NCBI RefSeq assembly: GCF_003426735.1
Contig: NZ_QVON01000003.1
Location: forward strand, 124,001 to 188,000
Direction of reading: 5' to 3'
DNA from: Arenibacter sp. P308M17
GTDB taxonomy: Bacteria > Bacteroidota > Bacteroidia > Flavobacteriales > Flavobacteriaceae
Length of the DNA: 64,000 bases
Under the pieces are notes generated by a model, which was not told where the DNA came from, searched no databases, and saw only the letters and a program-made list of their open reading frames with translations. Positions 63,629 to 64,000 of the stretch are shown here, piece after piece. A program made the translations under genes and the position numbers. Numbering within the stretch: position 1 is the first letter of the stretch; each line of letters opens with the position of its first letter.

Positions 63629-64000
63629 TTATCTTTTGGTGATACAGGCATCCGCATTCATAATGGTATTGGCCACCACCGCATTGGCGGCTACCAAAGC
63701 CTTGTCATCCCTGCTATCCAATGCAAACTCACCTGTATTGAGCCAACCTTTTGTTTTTTCGGGCTTGGCCGTAAATTTTTTATATTCCTTCTCCTGGAGT
63801 TCAACCAACAATTGTAGCTCGCCCTGCTTAATTTTCCTTCCGGTAAGCTGTCTGAAAACATTGGAAATACCCAATTTCAAATCTCCCGAATCGACCATAT
63901 ATTTGCCCAAAACCCTGGATGCCTCAATATAAGTAGGATCATTGAGCAACACCAAAGCCTGCAGCGGGGTATTGGTTTCCTGCCGTTGTATGGTACATAC
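63629..64000 (-). CDS. DUF1553 protein, C-terminal fragment (operon 2), cut by window edge
   Basis: The frame is open to the window end and contains the last ~124 residues, including the typical C-terminal motif RQETNTPLQALVLLND and YIEASRVLGKYM, then a lysine-glutamate-rich helical end. It is the paralog of the C-terminal part of the protein at 57773. The N-terminal cytochrome and DUF1549 domains lie beyond the window. Its stop codon lies 35 bp upstream of the DUF1501 start, so it is the promoter-proximal gene of operon 2. Confidence 0.9.
   Translation of the reverse strand, partial: VCTIQRQETNTPLQALVLLNDPTYIEASRVLGKYMVDSGDLKLGISNVFRQLTGRKIKQGELQLLVELQEKEYKKFTAKPEKTKGWLNTGEFALDSRDDKALVAANAVVANTIMNADACITKR

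Noticed and set aside
1-64000. CRISPR arrays, tRNA or rRNA genes, intact insertion sequences and prophage
   Set aside because: No regular direct-repeat array, tRNA cloverleaf, rRNA sequence, transposase or phage gene was recognised by reading the sequence; short tRNAs cannot be excluded without a covariance-model search.

Overview
The window looks like a chromosome segment from a marine member of the Bacteroidota, most likely the Flavobacteriaceae. The reasons are a SusC/SusD pair with an ECF sigma/FecR regulator, three secreted sulfatases, many lipoprotein and RR-type export signals, AT-rich intergenic DNA, and TAnnTTTG promoter boxes without clear Shine-Dalgarno sites. No rRNA, tRNA, CRISPR array, transposase or phage gene was seen. 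Genus-level placement is not possible from the sequence alone.

Layout. (1) 1-10247: a sugar or amino-sugar catabolic neighbourhood. It holds a PfkB kinase (cut by the window edge) and an AgaS-like SIS isomerase on the minus strand, then on the plus strand an NRAMP-fold transporter without the usual metal motifs, a Gfo/Idh oxidoreductase, a D-cysteine-desulfhydrase-type PLP enzyme and a secreted phosphoesterase with a PA14 domain. A convergent secreted FAD oxidoreductase closes the block. (2) 10897-19556: a sulfated-glycan utilisation locus, with minus-strand fecR-susC-susD-sulfatase and a divergent ECF sigma gene. (3) 19753-24984: small redox and stress genes (methyltransferase, thioredoxin-reductase-like flavoprotein with its TetR regulator, MdaB-like quinone reductase with a divergent LysR regulator) and a tiny secreted six-cysteine protein. 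(4) 25330-33398: a WD40-amidohydrolase fusion, a two-subunit molybdenum hydroxylase and sulfatase 2. (5) 33753-40245: an RND efflux operon (membrane fusion protein, pump, outer membrane factor) with a small secreted protein upstream. (6) 40592-49862: secreted carbohydrate-active genes (sulfatase 3, two ThuA-domain proteins, a GH42-like hydrolase, a six-hairpin glycosidase, an SGNH esterase) and ppnP. (7) 49909-54831: an SRPBCC protein, a GGCT-like protein, a polytopic membrane protein, an M20 amidohydrolase and ApbE. (8) 54867-64000: two tandem paralogous operons of the type known from planctomycetes, each DUF1549/DUF1553 cytochrome protein, then DUF1501 protein, then a membrane cytochrome c with a leucine-rich tail. 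The second operon runs off the window.

The likely common theme is uptake and dismantling of sulfated or acetylated polysaccharide. Sulfatases, esterase and glycosidases act outside the cytoplasm, SusCD imports the products, the AgaS/PfkB/Gfo-Idh block handles released sugars, and secreted redox modules (Mo-hydroxylase, FAD oxidoreductase, haem proteins) modify substrates that cannot be named from sequence.

The intergenic DNA is rich in small non-autonomous repeats. There are two MITE-like elements with shared ends (33430-33590 and 47702-47776). A second family with ATGACAAAA ends occurs as a full copy, a divergent copy and a 44-bp miniature (10491-10658, 22466-22638, 8366-8409). Several GC-rich REP-like palindromes are present, and a large inverted repeat (31606-31781) supplies the last codons of the molybdenum hydroxylase gene.
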